A stretch of DNA of 64,000 bases from Azoarcus sp. DD4 (GCF_006496635.1 NZ_CP022958.1:496001-560000), one strand, 5' to 3'. Shown: positions 8,035 through 16,206, counted from the stretch's first letter. Made by a program: numbers and translations. The notes: generated by a model from the sequence alone, not told the origin.

Positions 8035-9798
8035 ATGAGCGCCGATCCCAAAGCCCTGCTGACCGACCTGATCAAGACCGCCCTCAAGAGCGTGGCACCG
8101 GATCTTGCCGATACTGCCATCCTGCTCGAGCGCCCGAAGCAGGCCAGCCATGGCGATTTCGCCACCAACCTGGCGCTGCAGCTGGCCAAGCCGCTCAAGC
8201 GCAATCCGCGCGAACTGGCGGCGCTGCTGCTGGCCGAACTGCCGGCATCAAAGCTGGTGGCGAAGACCGAGGTGGCAGGCGCCGGTTTCATCAACTTCAC
8301 GCTGGCTTCCGCCGCCAAGACTGCGGTGGTGGGCGAGGTGATGGAGCGCGGTGCCGATTTCGGCCGCGGCGCGAAGAAGAACGTGAAGGTGCAGGTGGAG
8401 TTCGTCTCGGCCAACCCGACCGGTCCGCTGCACGTCGGCCACGGCCGCGGCGCGGCCTACGGCGCCTCGCTGTCGGAGGTGCTGGCCTTCGCCGGTTACG
8501 ACGTCACTCGCGAATACTATGTGAACGACGCCGGCCGCCAGATGGACATCCTGGCGCTGTCGACCTGGCTGCGCTATCTGGCCTTCTTCGGCATCGAAGT
8601 CCCGTTCCCGCCCAACGCCTACCAGGGCGATTACGTGATCGACATGGCGCGCGAACTGCGCGACGCCCACCAGGACCGCTACGCCCGCTTCACCCTGGCG
8701 CAGGTGCTGGACGGTACGCCCGGGCTGCCGCCCGCCGAGCGCAAGGACGACGAGGCCAAGCAGCAGCGCGAGCTGCATCTCGACGGCCTGATCGCCAACG
8801 CCAAGCGCCTGCTCGGCGAGGACTACCCCTTCGTGCATGGCTTCGCGCTCAATGAACAGCTGGGCGACGGCCGCGACGACCTGAAGGAGTTCGGCGTCCA
8901 TTTCGATAAGTGGTTCTCCGAGAAGAGCCTGTTCGATACCGGCTTGGTCGAGCGCGCGGTGGCGGAGCTGGAAAAGCGCGGCCACATCTACCTGCAGGAC
9001 GGCGCCAAGTGGTTCCGCTCGACCGACTTCGGTGACGAGAAGGACCGCGTCGTGCAGCGCGAGAACGGCCTCTACACCTACTTCGCCTCCGACATCGCCT
9101 ACCACCTCAACAAGTACGAGCGCGGCTTCGACCGCATCATCGACATCTGGGGCGCCGACCACCACGGCTACATCCCGCGGGTGAAGGGCGCCATCGCCGC
9201 GCTCGGCCTGCCGCCGGAAAAGCTGGAAGTGGCGCTGGTGCAGTTCGCGGTGCTCTACCGCGACGGCCAGAAGACCTCGATGTCCACCCGCTCGGGCGAA
9301 TTCGTCACCCTGCGCGAGCTGCGCCGCGAAGTCGGCAACGACGCCTGCCGCTTCTTCTACGTGCTGCGCAAGTCCGACCAGCACCTGGACTTCGACCTCG
9401 ACCTCGCCAAGAGCCAGAGCAACGAGAACCCGGTCTACTACATCCAGTACGCCCACGCCCGCGTCTGCTCGGTGCTCAACCAGTGGGGCGGCGAACTGGC
9501 CGAGCTGAAGGCGGCCGATCTCGGCAAGCTCGAGAACGAACGCGAACTCGCGCTGTGCGCGCGACTCGCCAGCTTCCCGGAAATCGTGGAGGGCGCCGCC
9601 GCCGACTACGCGCCGCACCAGATCGCCTTCTACCTGAAGGATCTCGCCGCCGACTTCCACAGCTGGTACAACGCCGAGCGCATGCTGGTCGAGGACGAGG
9701 CGGTGAAGCTCGCGCGCCTCGCGCTTGCCGCCGCGGTGCGCAGCGTGCTGCGCGGCGGTCTGGCAGTGCTGGGCGTGTCCGCACCCGAATCGATGTAA
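8035..9798 (+). CDS. argS: Arginyl-tRNA synthetase
   Basis: 587 aa starting MSADPKALLTDLIK at ATG 8035; the frame opens further upstream but the homologous N-terminus begins here. A class Ia synthetase that charges tRNA-Arg. The N-terminal Add1-type domain is followed by the HIGH box as SANPTGPLHVGHGRG, the KMSKS-equivalent loop as KTSMSTRSGEF, and a C-terminal DALR anticodon-binding domain ending in VLGVSAPESM. Length and motifs are intact. The SPOR-domain gene follows 16 bp downstream. Confidence 0.97.
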   Translation: MSADPKALLTDLIKTALKSVAPDLADTAILLERPKQASHGDFATNLALQLAKPLKRNPRELAALLLAELPASKLVAKTEVAGAGFINFTLASAAKTAVVGEVMERGADFGRGAKKNVKVQVEFVSANPTGPLHVGHGRGAAYGASLSEVLAFAGYDVTREYYVNDAGRQMDILALSTWLRYLAFFGIEVPFPPNAYQGDYVIDMARELRDAHQDRYARFTLAQVLDGTPGLPPAERKDDEAKQQRELHLDGLIANAKRLLGEDYPFVHGFALNEQLGDGRDDLKEFGVHFDKWFSEKSLFDTGLVERAVAELEKRGHIYLQDGAKWFRSTDFGDEKDRVVQRENGLYTYFASDIAYHLNKYERGFDRIIDIWGADHHGYIPRVKGAIAALGLPPEKLEVALVQFAVLYRDGQKTSMSTRSGEFVTLRELRREVGNDACRFFYVLRKSDQHLDFDLDLAKSQSNENPVYYIQYAHARVCSVLNQWGGELAELKAADLGKLENERELALCARLASFPEIVEGAAADYAPHQIAFYLKDLAADFHSWYNAERMLVEDEAVKLARLALAAAVRSVLRGGLAVLGVSAPESM

Positions 9799-9814
9799 GC
9801 GTACGGAGTCGTCC

Positions 9815-10414
9815 TTGAGTCGAGATCACAAACCTGCGCGCAAGACCACGCGCAAACCGGCGCGTTCTCCTGCCCGCAGCGGCGGCGGCACGCTGGTGGG
9901 CATTTTCATCGGCCTGGTGATGGGTGCCCTGATTGCCGCGGGTGCGGCCTGGTACTTCACCCGCGCCAACCCCTTCCAGACGGTGCCGACTGCGCCTACG
10001 CGGGCGCCGGCGGCCGACCAGCCGCCCGCGGCGCTGCCCGGCAAGCCCGGCGACCGCCCGGTGGTGAAGCAGGATTTCGAGTTCTACAAGATCCTGCCGC
10101 AGGGCGAAAACGTCGCCCAGCATCCGGCGCAGGCGGAGCCGGTCAAGCCACCGGAGAAGCCGGAGGAAAAGTCGGCAGAGAAGATCTGGCTGCAGGTCGG
10201 CGCCTTCGGAGATGCGGACGATGCCGAAAACCTCAAGGCCCGGCTGGCCCTGTCCGGCATCCAGGCCGGCTCGCAGCGTGCCCAGTTGCCGGACGGCCGC
10301 GTGGTTCATCGGGTCCGTATCGGTCCTTTCGCCAAGCCCGAAGAGATGAATGCAGTGCGTTCCCGTCTGGCCTCGGCCGGTTTCGAGGCCAGCGTCGCCA
10401 AGGCGGCGCCCTGA
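9815..10414 (+). CDS. SPOR-domain cell-division protein (FtsN/DedD-like)
   Basis: 199 aa using a TTG start at 9815, preceded by CGGAG at 7 nt; upstream codons in this frame overlap argS and encode an implausible Cys/Trp-rich stretch. A short basic cytoplasmic tail (SRDHKPARKTTRKPAR) precedes a transmembrane helix (LVGIFIGLVMGALIAAGAAW). A Pro-rich linker and a SPOR domain (IWLQVGAFGDADDAENL to the end) follow. SPOR domains bind denuded septal peptidoglycan, so a septum-localised role is expected. The argS-SPOR-dsbA order is common in betaproteobacteria. Confidence 0.85.
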   Translation: MSRDHKPARKTTRKPARSPARSGGGTLVGIFIGLVMGALIAAGAAWYFTRANPFQTVPTAPTRAPAADQPPAALPGKPGDRPVVKQDFEFYKILPQGENVAQHPAQAEPVKPPEKPEEKSAEKIWLQVGAFGDADDAENLKARLALSGIQAGSQRAQLPDGRVVHRVRIGPFAKPEEMNAVRSRLASAGFEASVAKAAP

Positions 10415-10502
10415 GCACCCGGTCGCCGGTAATTTCGATGCATTGCGGAACGCGCGGCCGCCAATCGCGTCTGACGCGTCGTCACTGATCCAGGAGTCCT
10501 GA

Positions 10503-11147
10503 ATGAATCGTCGCATCGCCCTCAAACAGCTTGCCGCCCTCGCCGTGCTGGCGGGACCGGCCGCCCAGGTGCTTGCCGCGCCGGCGTCCGGCCCGTACCA
10601 GACCCTGGATCCAGCGGTCCCGACCGACAGCAAGGACAAGCTCGAGGTCATCGAGTTCTTCCACTACGGCTGCCCGCACTGCCGCGCCTTCGATCCGCTG
10701 CTCGAACCCTGGGTCAAGCGCCTGCCTGCCGATGTTGCCTTCGTACGCGTGCCGGCGATCTGGGGCAATGCCCAGCTCGCCAGGCTGGCCCAGCTCTATT
10801 ACGCGATCGAGGTCTCCGGCAAGGTCGATCAGCTGCACGGCAAGGTCTTCACCGCGGTGCAGGACGACAAGGTGCCGCTGCACACCGAAGACGGCGTGCG
10901 CGAGTGGGTGGCCAAGCAGGGCGTCGACGTCAAGGCCTTCATGGATGCCTACAAGTCCTTCGGTGTGCAGTCCATGCTCAAGCGCGCCGACCAGGTGGCC
11001 CGCGCCTACAAGATCCAGGGCGTGCCGACGATGGCGGTCGATGGCCGCTACCTGACCTCGGCTTCGATGACCGGCAGCCACGAGGCCACGCTGAAGATGG
11101 TCGACGAGTTGCTCGGCCGCACCCGCAGCCAGCCCAAGCGCGGCTGA
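10503..11147 (+). CDS. dsbA: Periplasmic thiol:disulfide interchange protein DsbA
   Basis: 214 aa. The signal peptide (MNRRIALKQLAALAVLAGPA) is followed by a thioredoxin fold with the redox site CPHC (C57-C60, in HYGCPHCRAF) and the cis-Pro loop as QGVPTMAVDGRY. It oxidises cysteine pairs in exported proteins and is reoxidised by DsbB. An AGGAG ribosome site precedes ATG 10503. A strong hairpin with a T-rich tail follows the gene. Confidence 0.93.
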   Translation: MNRRIALKQLAALAVLAGPAAQVLAAPASGPYQTLDPAVPTDSKDKLEVIEFFHYGCPHCRAFDPLLEPWVKRLPADVAFVRVPAIWGNAQLARLAQLYYAIEVSGKVDQLHGKVFTAVQDDKVPLHTEDGVREWVAKQGVDVKAFMDAYKSFGVQSMLKRADQVARAYKIQGVPTMAVDGRYLTSASMTGSHEATLKMVDELLGRTRSQPKRG

Positions 11148-11193
11148 ACGCCGCTGCCCCTTCACCCGGCCGGTGTCACCGGCCGCAGCTTCT

Positions 11194-11226
11194 CCGGCAG
11201 CCACGCAGGCTGCCGGATTCGTTTCC
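11194..11226 (+). terminator. Intrinsic terminator after dsbA
   Basis: Arms CCGGCAGCC (11194-11202) and GGCTGCCGG (11208-11216) form a perfect 9-bp stem with a 5-nt loop, followed by ATTCGTTT. A second GC hairpin (GCCGGTG/CACCGGC) lies just before it. The next gene begins immediately after. Confidence 0.65.
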
Positions 11227-12012
11227 ATGGTCCAGAATCCGCCTGCTCAACTTCGCGTCTTCCTCACCGGTGCCTCAAGCGGGCTGGGCGAAGCGCTCGC
11301 GCGCCACTATGCCGCGCGCGGCGCCATGCTCGGGCTGGTGGCACGGCGTGGCGAGGCACTGCAGTCGCTGCGCGCTGATCTTCCCGGTCGTCATCTGGCG
11401 CTGGTCGCCGACGTCGCCGACCGCGATGCGATGCGCGCTGCGGCGGCGCAGTTCACGGCGGCCTGCGGCGTGCCCGACATCGTCATCGCCAATGCCGGTG
11501 TATCGGTGGGCACGCTGACCGAGTACGCCGAAGACATCGACGCCTTCGAGCGGGTGCTGCGGACCAACCTCGTCGGCATGGTCGCCACCTTCCAGCCCTT
11601 CGTCGAGGCGATGCGGATGCGCGGCAGCGGTCGGCTGGCCGGCATTGCCTCGGTCGCCGGCATCCGCGGTCTGCCCGGCGCCGGCGCGTACAGCGCGTCC
11701 AAGGCGGGCGCCATCGCCTACCTCGAGAGCCTGCGGGTCGAGCTCCATGGCAGCGGCGTGCGGGTGAGCACGATCGCGCCCGGTTACATCGCTACGCCGA
11801 TGACGGCGATCAATCCTTACCCCATGCCCTTCATGCTGCCGGCCGCCGAGGCCGCACGCCGCATCGCCCGCGAGATCGATGCCGGTCGCCGCTACGCGGT
11901 GGTGCCCTGGCAGATGGGTATGGTGGCGAAGTTGCTGCGCTGGCTGCCGGATGCCGTGTTCGACCGCCTGTTCGCACATGCCGGCCGCAAGCCGCGGGGC
12001 TTGCCGCTCTAG
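11227..12012 (+). CDS. Short-chain dehydrogenase/reductase
   Basis: 261 aa from ATG 11227. An in-frame ATG at 11173 would place the start inside the dsbA terminator and add residues without homology, so the later start is preferred. A Rossmann fold with the TGASSGLGEALA cofactor loop, NAG (IANAGVS), catalytic Ser in GIASVAG and YxxxK as YSASK. This is the classical SDR layout for an NAD(P)-dependent oxidoreductase. The substrate is unknown. No operon partner is evident; the PilZ gene follows after about 100 bp. Confidence 0.85.
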   Translation: MVQNPPAQLRVFLTGASSGLGEALARHYAARGAMLGLVARRGEALQSLRADLPGRHLALVADVADRDAMRAAAAQFTAACGVPDIVIANAGVSVGTLTEYAEDIDAFERVLRTNLVGMVATFQPFVEAMRMRGSGRLAGIASVAGIRGLPGAGAYSASKAGAIAYLESLRVELHGSGVRVSTIAPGYIATPMTAINPYPMPFMLPAAEAARRIAREIDAGRRYAVVPWQMGMVAKLLRWLPDAVFDRLFAHAGRKPRGLPL

Positions 12013-12115
12013 CCGTGCCGGCACTGCGGACGATGCCCGCGAATGGGCCGGCCTGCGCTTCGCGACGTTCCGATGTCATGGCTTCGTTTATCATCGCGCA
12101 CTTCATCGGCATGTT

Positions 12116-12556
12116 ATGGGTAGCGAAATGGATATGCAGCCTCCCCCGACCGGCGACAGTTCGGAGCGTCGTGCGCGTCAACGTTTTCTCGCGCAGCGTC
12201 GTGGCGAACCCTGCTTCTGGGTCGTGGTGGACGGCCACCGACAGGCCTTGATCGACATTTCGCTCGAAGGCTTCTCGATGCCGGCGATGGATGGCGCATC
12301 GCACGAAGGCTTCGATTTCGTACTACAGCGAGCCGACGTGCCGGATCAGGTCGCTGGCCGCGCCGTGGTCGTCAACCCGGCGGGCAGCCAAGTCGGCGCA
12401 CCGGGTCGGACGCTGGGCTGCCGCTTCGTCGACCTTCCGGCGGAGGTGCTGGCGCGGCTCGAAGACTGGCTGATCACCCATGTGATCGTGAGCGCAACGG
12501 TGCGCATCACCGAAAAGGACGCCACCGCCATCGTGCTGGGCCGGTCGCTGGTTTGA
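12116..12556 (+). CDS. PilZ-domain protein (putative c-di-GMP receptor)
   Basis: About 146 aa from ATG 12116; ATG 12128 is an equally good start. The N-terminus carries ERRARQRF, the RxxxR c-di-GMP-binding motif. About 30 residues later comes LIDISLEGFSM, matching the D/N-x-S-x-x-G half of the PilZ signature. The rest is the small PilZ beta-barrel, with no attached output domain. It would act as a stand-alone adaptor changing partner binding when c-di-GMP rises. It sits about 400 bp upstream of a c-di-GMP riboswitch, so two c-di-GMP sensors are adjacent. Confidence 0.8.
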   Translation: MGSEMDMQPPPTGDSSERRARQRFLAQRRGEPCFWVVVDGHRQALIDISLEGFSMPAMDGASHEGFDFVLQRADVPDQVAGRAVVVNPAGSQVGAPGRTLGCRFVDLPAEVLARLEDWLITHVIVSATVRITEKDATAIVLGRSLV

Positions 12557-12956
12557 CGGTGTCCGCCTCGTCCCGGAGGCGGTGGCCGTGCGCATGTTCC
12601 GGGCTCGATCTCGCCGCTGCTCATGCCGCCCGAAATGGGCTGTGGATGATTGCTGCGACCAACTACGTCACGGGCGAGGCGGTCTAGTTGTAACTCTATG
12701 TAACAGATTGGGCCTTTGCGGAACCTGTTTACAGGGTTGAAGGAGCGCCGGGCTGCTTGTTCGAGGATTGCGTCAGAACAAAGAAAGAAGCGCCTCGGCG
12801 CGATTCTCGGCTTATGCCTCCTGTATTTTGCGGGGCATACGGATGTCTGTGGGTGCCGTGCATGAGGTTGCAAGTATTTGACCCAAATCAGGTAATTGGC
12901 GGGAAAGCCGCTCAACTTTGTCACTGCCTTGACGTAGACTGCACCCATGCCACGGC
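12557..12956. other. Long regulatory gap upstream of the riboswitch
   Basis: 400 bp with no convincing gene. It contains a palindrome CCTGT-TT-ACAGG (12724-12735), a GGGTTGAAGGAGC string (12734-12746) that recurs before the PEP-CTERM gene, and a possible sigma-54 -24/-12 element (12897-12912). Confidence 0.5.
12897..12912 (+). promoter_or_regulatory. Possible sigma-54 promoter for the riboswitch/subtilase transcript
   Basis: TTGGCGGGAAAGCCGCT-type sequence: GG at 12898-12899 and GC at 12910-12911 have the obligatory 10-bp spacing, with TTGGC matching at -24 but CCGC in place of TTGC at -12. Transcription would start near 12923, giving a leader that begins just before the riboswitch. No good sigma-70 alternative is visible. 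Confidence 0.35.
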
Positions 12957-12970
12957 GGAAAGGCCGCGGC

Positions 12971-13062
12971 GACCTGAAAAGGGCAAACCCGCCGAAAGGC
13001 GGGGACGCAAAATCTCCGGTCTAAAGGGCGAAAAGCTCAACGATAGCGGGATTGCCAGGTGA
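12971..13062 (+). ncRNA. Cyclic di-GMP class I (GEMM-I) riboswitch
   Basis: The conserved GEMM-I blocks are present in order: AGGGCAAACC, a P2 stem CCCGCC/GGCGGG capped by a GAAA tetraloop, GGGACGCAAA, TCTCCGGTCTAAA with the tetraloop-receptor side, a second GAAA-capped arm, and GATAGCGGGATTGCC. The closing P1 helix pairs ACCTG (12972-12976) with CAGGT (13056-13060). It lies in the 5' leader of the subtilase gene, about 100 nt before its ATG, so c-di-GMP should gate expression of that protease. The on/off direction is not evident: no obvious U-tract terminator follows, so control may be at translation. Confidence 0.93.
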
Positions 13063-13164
13063 TGCAGCGGGTGTTCGCTCGCGACGGTAGGTGTACGTCA
13101 TCTCCTTTTGTGCAATTCCATGTCCAGGGTGCCTCGGCCGGTCACCGCATGCATGGAGCTGCAA

Positions 13165-14946
13165 ATGAACACTCTACCCCTCCGCAAAACGGCCCTCTCC
13201 GTCGGCATCGCCGCCCTGACGAGCCTCACCCTCGGCGCCTTCTCGCTGCCGGTTTCCGCGCAGACCACTTCGACCGAACAACAATGGGTGCCCGGCCGCC
13301 TGCTGGTGCAACCGCGCGCCGGCCTGTCCGACGCTGAGTTCGAGAAGATCATCAAGCCGCACGGCGCACGCCAGGTTGGCAAGATCGAAGGCATCAACGT
13401 CCGCATCATCCAGCTGCCCCCGCAGGCGTCCGAAAAGGCGGTCGAGGCGCTGCTCAAGCACAACAAGCATCTCGAGTTCGTCGAGCGCGACATGCTTCTC
13501 AAGCCGGATCTGGTTGCCGACGATCCCTATTTCGGTAGCGCTTGGCACCTTCCAAAGATTGGCGCTCCGACCGCGTGGGACGTGACCCAAGGGCAAAACG
13601 TCACCATCGCGATTCTCGATTCCGGTGTTGATGGGCAGCATGCAGATCTGGCACCGAAGCTGGTTTCGGGCTGGAACTTCTATGATGGCAATTCCGACAC
13701 TGCCGATGTGTATGGACACGGTACGCAGGTTGCCGGTGCCGCGGCTGCTGCGAGCAACAACAGCATTGGTGTGAGTGCGGTCGCGGGTGCTGCTCGCATC
13801 ATGCCGATCCGCGTGACGGACACGTCGGGTCAGGGGTTGCTCAGCCATATGGCGTCTGGCATTACCTGGGCGGCAGATCGTGGCGCAAAAGTTGCCAACC
13901 TGAGTTTTGCCGGTGCAGGCGGTTATGCAACGGTGCAAACCGCGGCGCAGTACATGAAGAGTAAAGGCGGGCTGGTTGTCACCGCGGCGGGCAATTACGG
14001 CACCGAGCAGACTTTTGCGGCCAGCGACACGACCATTGTCGTTTCGGCCACGACGAGTAACGACGACCGGGCAAGCTGGTCGAGCTATGGCGCGTTTGTC
14101 GATGTGGCAGCTCCCGGTACCAGCATCTGGACCACGACGCGCGGCGGTGGCTACACGGCTGCCTCCGGTACTTCTGTTGCGAGTCCTGTTGCAGCGGGCG
14201 TGGTGGGGCTCATGATGGCGGCAAACTCGAACCTGAGTGCTTCCTCGGTCGAAAAGCTGTTGTTCTCGACGGCAACGGACTTGGGAACCGCAGGTTTCGA
14301 TACGTCGTACGGCAATGGTCGCGTCAATGCGGCTGCGGCGGTACAGGCAGCGGTGGGTGCCGTTGCTGCGGACACGACGGCACCGACCGTTTCACTGACT
14401 AATCCTGTGAATGGCAGCACCGTCAAAGGGATCATCGTCGTCGACGTCGCGGCCAGTGACAACGTCGGGGTAAATCGCGTTGAACTGATGGTGAACGGGA
14501 CGAAGATTGCGACCGATACGGGGGTCCCTTACGGTTTCAGCTGGGATAGCAGCGCCGTACCTGATGGAACGGCGACTTTGGTGGCCTACGCGTACGACGC
14601 GGCAGGGAACTATGCAACCAAGTCGATCAGCGTGAAGGTCGAGAATGCTACGAGTTCGTCCGGTACGGGAAGCGATACTGCCGCTCCGCAGGTCGGTATC
14701 GGCGGTCTGAGCGATGGTAGTCAGGTGAATGGTCGTGTGACGGTCCAGGCGACCGCTACGGATAATGTCGCCGTGACGAAGACGCGGTTGTACATCGACG
14801 GCGGTTTGGTTGCTACTTCCAATGGTGGCAGCGTCACCTATAAGTGGAACGCGCGCTCCGCGACAACCGGCACGCACACGATTACGGCTGAGGCAGATGA
14901 CGCGGCCGGCAATAAGGGCAGTACCAGCGTACGGGTTGTGCGTTGA
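13165..14946 (+). CDS. Secreted S8 subtilisin-like serine protease with Ig-like repeats
   Basis: 593 aa from ATG 13165, preceded by GGAG at 5 nt; in-frame ATGs further upstream lack this. The signal peptide (MNTLPLRKTALSVGIAAL) is followed by an I9-type propeptide-like stretch to ~110. The S8 catalytic domain has Asp152 (ILDSGVDG), His185 (GHGTQVAG) and Ser337 (GTSVASP). Two Ig-like domains, each opening with DTTAP/DTAAP, fill residues ~408-593. The Ig domains probably hold it to surface polymer or substrate. The gene body is less GC-rich than its flanks. Expression is predicted to respond to c-di-GMP through the leader riboswitch. It may be a client of the adjacent secretion operon, an inference. 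Confidence 0.92.
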   Translation: MNTLPLRKTALSVGIAALTSLTLGAFSLPVSAQTTSTEQQWVPGRLLVQPRAGLSDAEFEKIIKPHGARQVGKIEGINVRIIQLPPQASEKAVEALLKHNKHLEFVERDMLLKPDLVADDPYFGSAWHLPKIGAPTAWDVTQGQNVTIAILDSGVDGQHADLAPKLVSGWNFYDGNSDTADVYGHGTQVAGAAAAASNNSIGVSAVAGAARIMPIRVTDTSGQGLLSHMASGITWAADRGAKVANLSFAGAGGYATVQTAAQYMKSKGGLVVTAAGNYGTEQTFAASDTTIVVSATTSNDDRASWSSYGAFVDVAAPGTSIWTTTRGGGYTAASGTSVASPVAAGVVGLMMAANSNLSASSVEKLLFSTATDLGTAGFDTSYGNGRVNAAAAVQAAVGAVAADTTAPTVSLTNPVNGSTVKGIIVVDVAASDNVGVNRVELMVNGTKIATDTGVPYGFSWDSSAVPDGTATLVAYAYDAAGNYATKSISVKVENATSSSGTGSDTAAPQVGIGGLSDGSQVNGRVTVQATATDNVAVTKTRLYIDGGLVATSNGGSVTYKWNARSATTGTHTITAEADDAAGNKGSTSVRVVR

Positions 14947-15015
14947 GTCGAAAGGTATAACGGAGGCGCGTTCGTAGCTAGGGGGTTGAAGGAGCTTTAC
15001 GGACGCGTTGAATTT

Positions 15016-15055
15016 GGCGGACAGGAATGGATTTCTGTCCGCCATTTCTTTTTTT
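15016..15055 (+). terminator. Intrinsic terminator after the subtilase gene
   Basis: Perfect 9-bp stem GGCGGACAG (15016-15024) / CTGTCCGCC (15035-15043) followed by ATTTC and seven T. Confidence 0.92.
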
Positions 15056-15133
15056 GGCGGCACGCTTTCCGTTATCGCTCAATCTGTCGGTTGTCTTTAC
15101 AGTGTTTTTACGTCGAGAAAATTTATTCATATA

Positions 15134-15146
15134 AATCAATAAATTG
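15134..15146 (+). promoter_or_regulatory. IHF-binding consensus
   Basis: AATCAATAAATTG matches the WATCAANNNNTTR IHF consensus at every position and lies in an AT-rich tract just upstream of the sigma-54-type promoter. There it could bend DNA so an upstream activator reaches the polymerase. Confidence 0.55.
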
Positions 15147-15151
15147 AATTC

Positions 15152-15167
15152 TGGTCTGGGAGTTGCT
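15152..15167 (+). promoter_or_regulatory. Sigma-54 (-24/-12) promoter of the PEP-CTERM gene
   Basis: TGGTCTGGGAGTTGCT has GG (15153-15154) and GC (15165-15166) with the required 10-bp spacing and a full TTGC -12 block. The predicted start is near 15178. PEP-CTERM genes in betaproteobacteria are known to be RpoN-dependent through the PrsK/PrsR two-component system, which fits this location. Confidence 0.7.
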
Positions 15168-15255
15168 TCGGTTCAAGTGGCGGCGCAAGGTAGTTCATCA
15201 GGGATCATCAGACCTCAAGCCGCGTATTCGGCAGAAGCACTCTAGGAGGTGTGCC

Positions 15256-16134
15256 ATGGGATCAATGATGAAGGGGAAATTGGCGGCCGTACTGTTGGCC
15301 GGCGGCAGTCTTTTTTTTGCCGCGCCTACGACTTACGCCGCAGTGTGTAGTCTGAGTTCTCTTGATGCGACGTGTACGTTTGCAACGGATAGTTCGACGC
15401 CGGATGCGATCTACCAGAATCCAGACAATTCGACGGTGGTCGGTTCAGGACTGATCGACCCGTTCCTGACGGTTCAGAACAACGGCACCGAATCAGGTTT
15501 CAGCACGGACGCACCGAGCAACGATCTCCCGCTGGATACCAAGCGCGCGGAAGGCAACGGACAGTTCACCCGTACCTTCACCATCGGTGATCTGTTCGCT
15601 GTCACGGTGAACGGAACCAGCTACTACCGGTTCTTTCTTGATATCAACGAGCCGTCGGGAGGAACGAGCAGCTTGCTGTCGCTCGATCTCCTGAAAATCT
15701 ACAACACGGGTTCGTCCAGTGCCGTAACGCTCGGGAGTGGCACGACTCTGGCCGATCTGGGTACGCAGGGGTGGTCACTCCTGTACGACCTGGGCGCCAA
15801 TTCGTTGGGGCTCGATTACGACGTGTTCGGTAGTGGTAGTGGCAAAGGTATCGATCTCGAAGTGTTGATTCCAACGAGCGTGTTCACGGGTAGCACCACT
15901 GACAGGATCGTATTCGCAACGCAGTTCTCGGGTGCTGGCGACGGTTTTGAGGAATGGTGGTATCAGGCGCGCGGCACGTCCGATGTTTGCCCGCCGGGAA
16001 CGGTTGGTACTCCGCCGAACTGCACGATCCCTCCGGTGCTCATTCCCGAGCCGGGAAGCCTGACCCTGGTTGGCTTGGCCATGTTCGGATTATTGGGGGT
16101 GCAGCTTGTCCGCCGCAGGGCGGTGCTTCAGTGA
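15256..16134 (+). CDS. PEP-CTERM sorting-domain protein
   Basis: 292 aa from ATG 15256 behind a textbook AGGAGGTG site. The signal peptide (MGSMMKGKLAAVLLAGGSLFFAA) leads to a Ser/Thr/Gly-rich beta-sandwich-like body with few charged clusters. The C-terminus is the exosortase recognition tripartite tail: P264-E265-P266, a hydrophobic helix (LTLVGLAMFGLLGVQ) and RRR. Such proteins are cleaved and anchored by an exosortase (EpsH/XrtA) and are tied to exopolysaccharide and floc formation in Rhodocyclales. No exosortase is in this window. Regulation is probably RpoN-dependent. A stable hairpin follows the gene. Confidence 0.9.
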   Translation: MGSMMKGKLAAVLLAGGSLFFAAPTTYAAVCSLSSLDATCTFATDSSTPDAIYQNPDNSTVVGSGLIDPFLTVQNNGTESGFSTDAPSNDLPLDTKRAEGNGQFTRTFTIGDLFAVTVNGTSYYRFFLDINEPSGGTSSLLSLDLLKIYNTGSSSAVTLGSGTTLADLGTQGWSLLYDLGANSLGLDYDVFGSGSGKGIDLEVLIPTSVFTGSTTDRIVFATQFSGAGDGFEEWWYQARGTSDVCPPGTVGTPPNCTIPPVLIPEPGSLTLVGLAMFGLLGVQLVRRRAVLQ

Positions 16135-16172
16135 GGACTGAAAGCGGCTTTTCTTGCGATATCTGGTAGAAG

Positions 16173-16206
16173 GCTGAGGCCCAGTGGGTAACCATTGGGC
16201 CTCAGC
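16173..16206 (+). terminator. 15-bp GNRA-capped hairpin after the PEP-CTERM gene
   Basis: Arms GCTGAGGCCCA (16173-16183) and TGGGCCTCAGC (16196-16206) extend inward through GTGG/CCAT to a GTAA tetraloop, giving a continuous stem with one G-T pair. There is no U-tract, so it may act as a terminator or a 3' stabiliser. Confidence 0.55.

Larger units (their letters stand above)
14947..15255. other. Intergenic control region of the PEP-CTERM gene
   Basis: 309 bp holding the subtilase terminator, a second copy of GGGTTGAAGGAGC (14983-14995), an AT-rich IHF-like segment, a sigma-54-type promoter and a 78-nt leader. Each is described separately. Confidence 0.6.

Noticed and set aside
11173..11226. 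Upstream ATG giving an 18-residue longer short-chain dehydrogenase
   Set aside because: It would start inside the dsbA terminator hairpins and adds an Ala/Pro-rich stretch with no family match.
12757..13062. A 101-aa plus-strand frame covering the riboswitch
   Set aside because: It runs through a conserved structured RNA and has no homology-like features or ribosome site.
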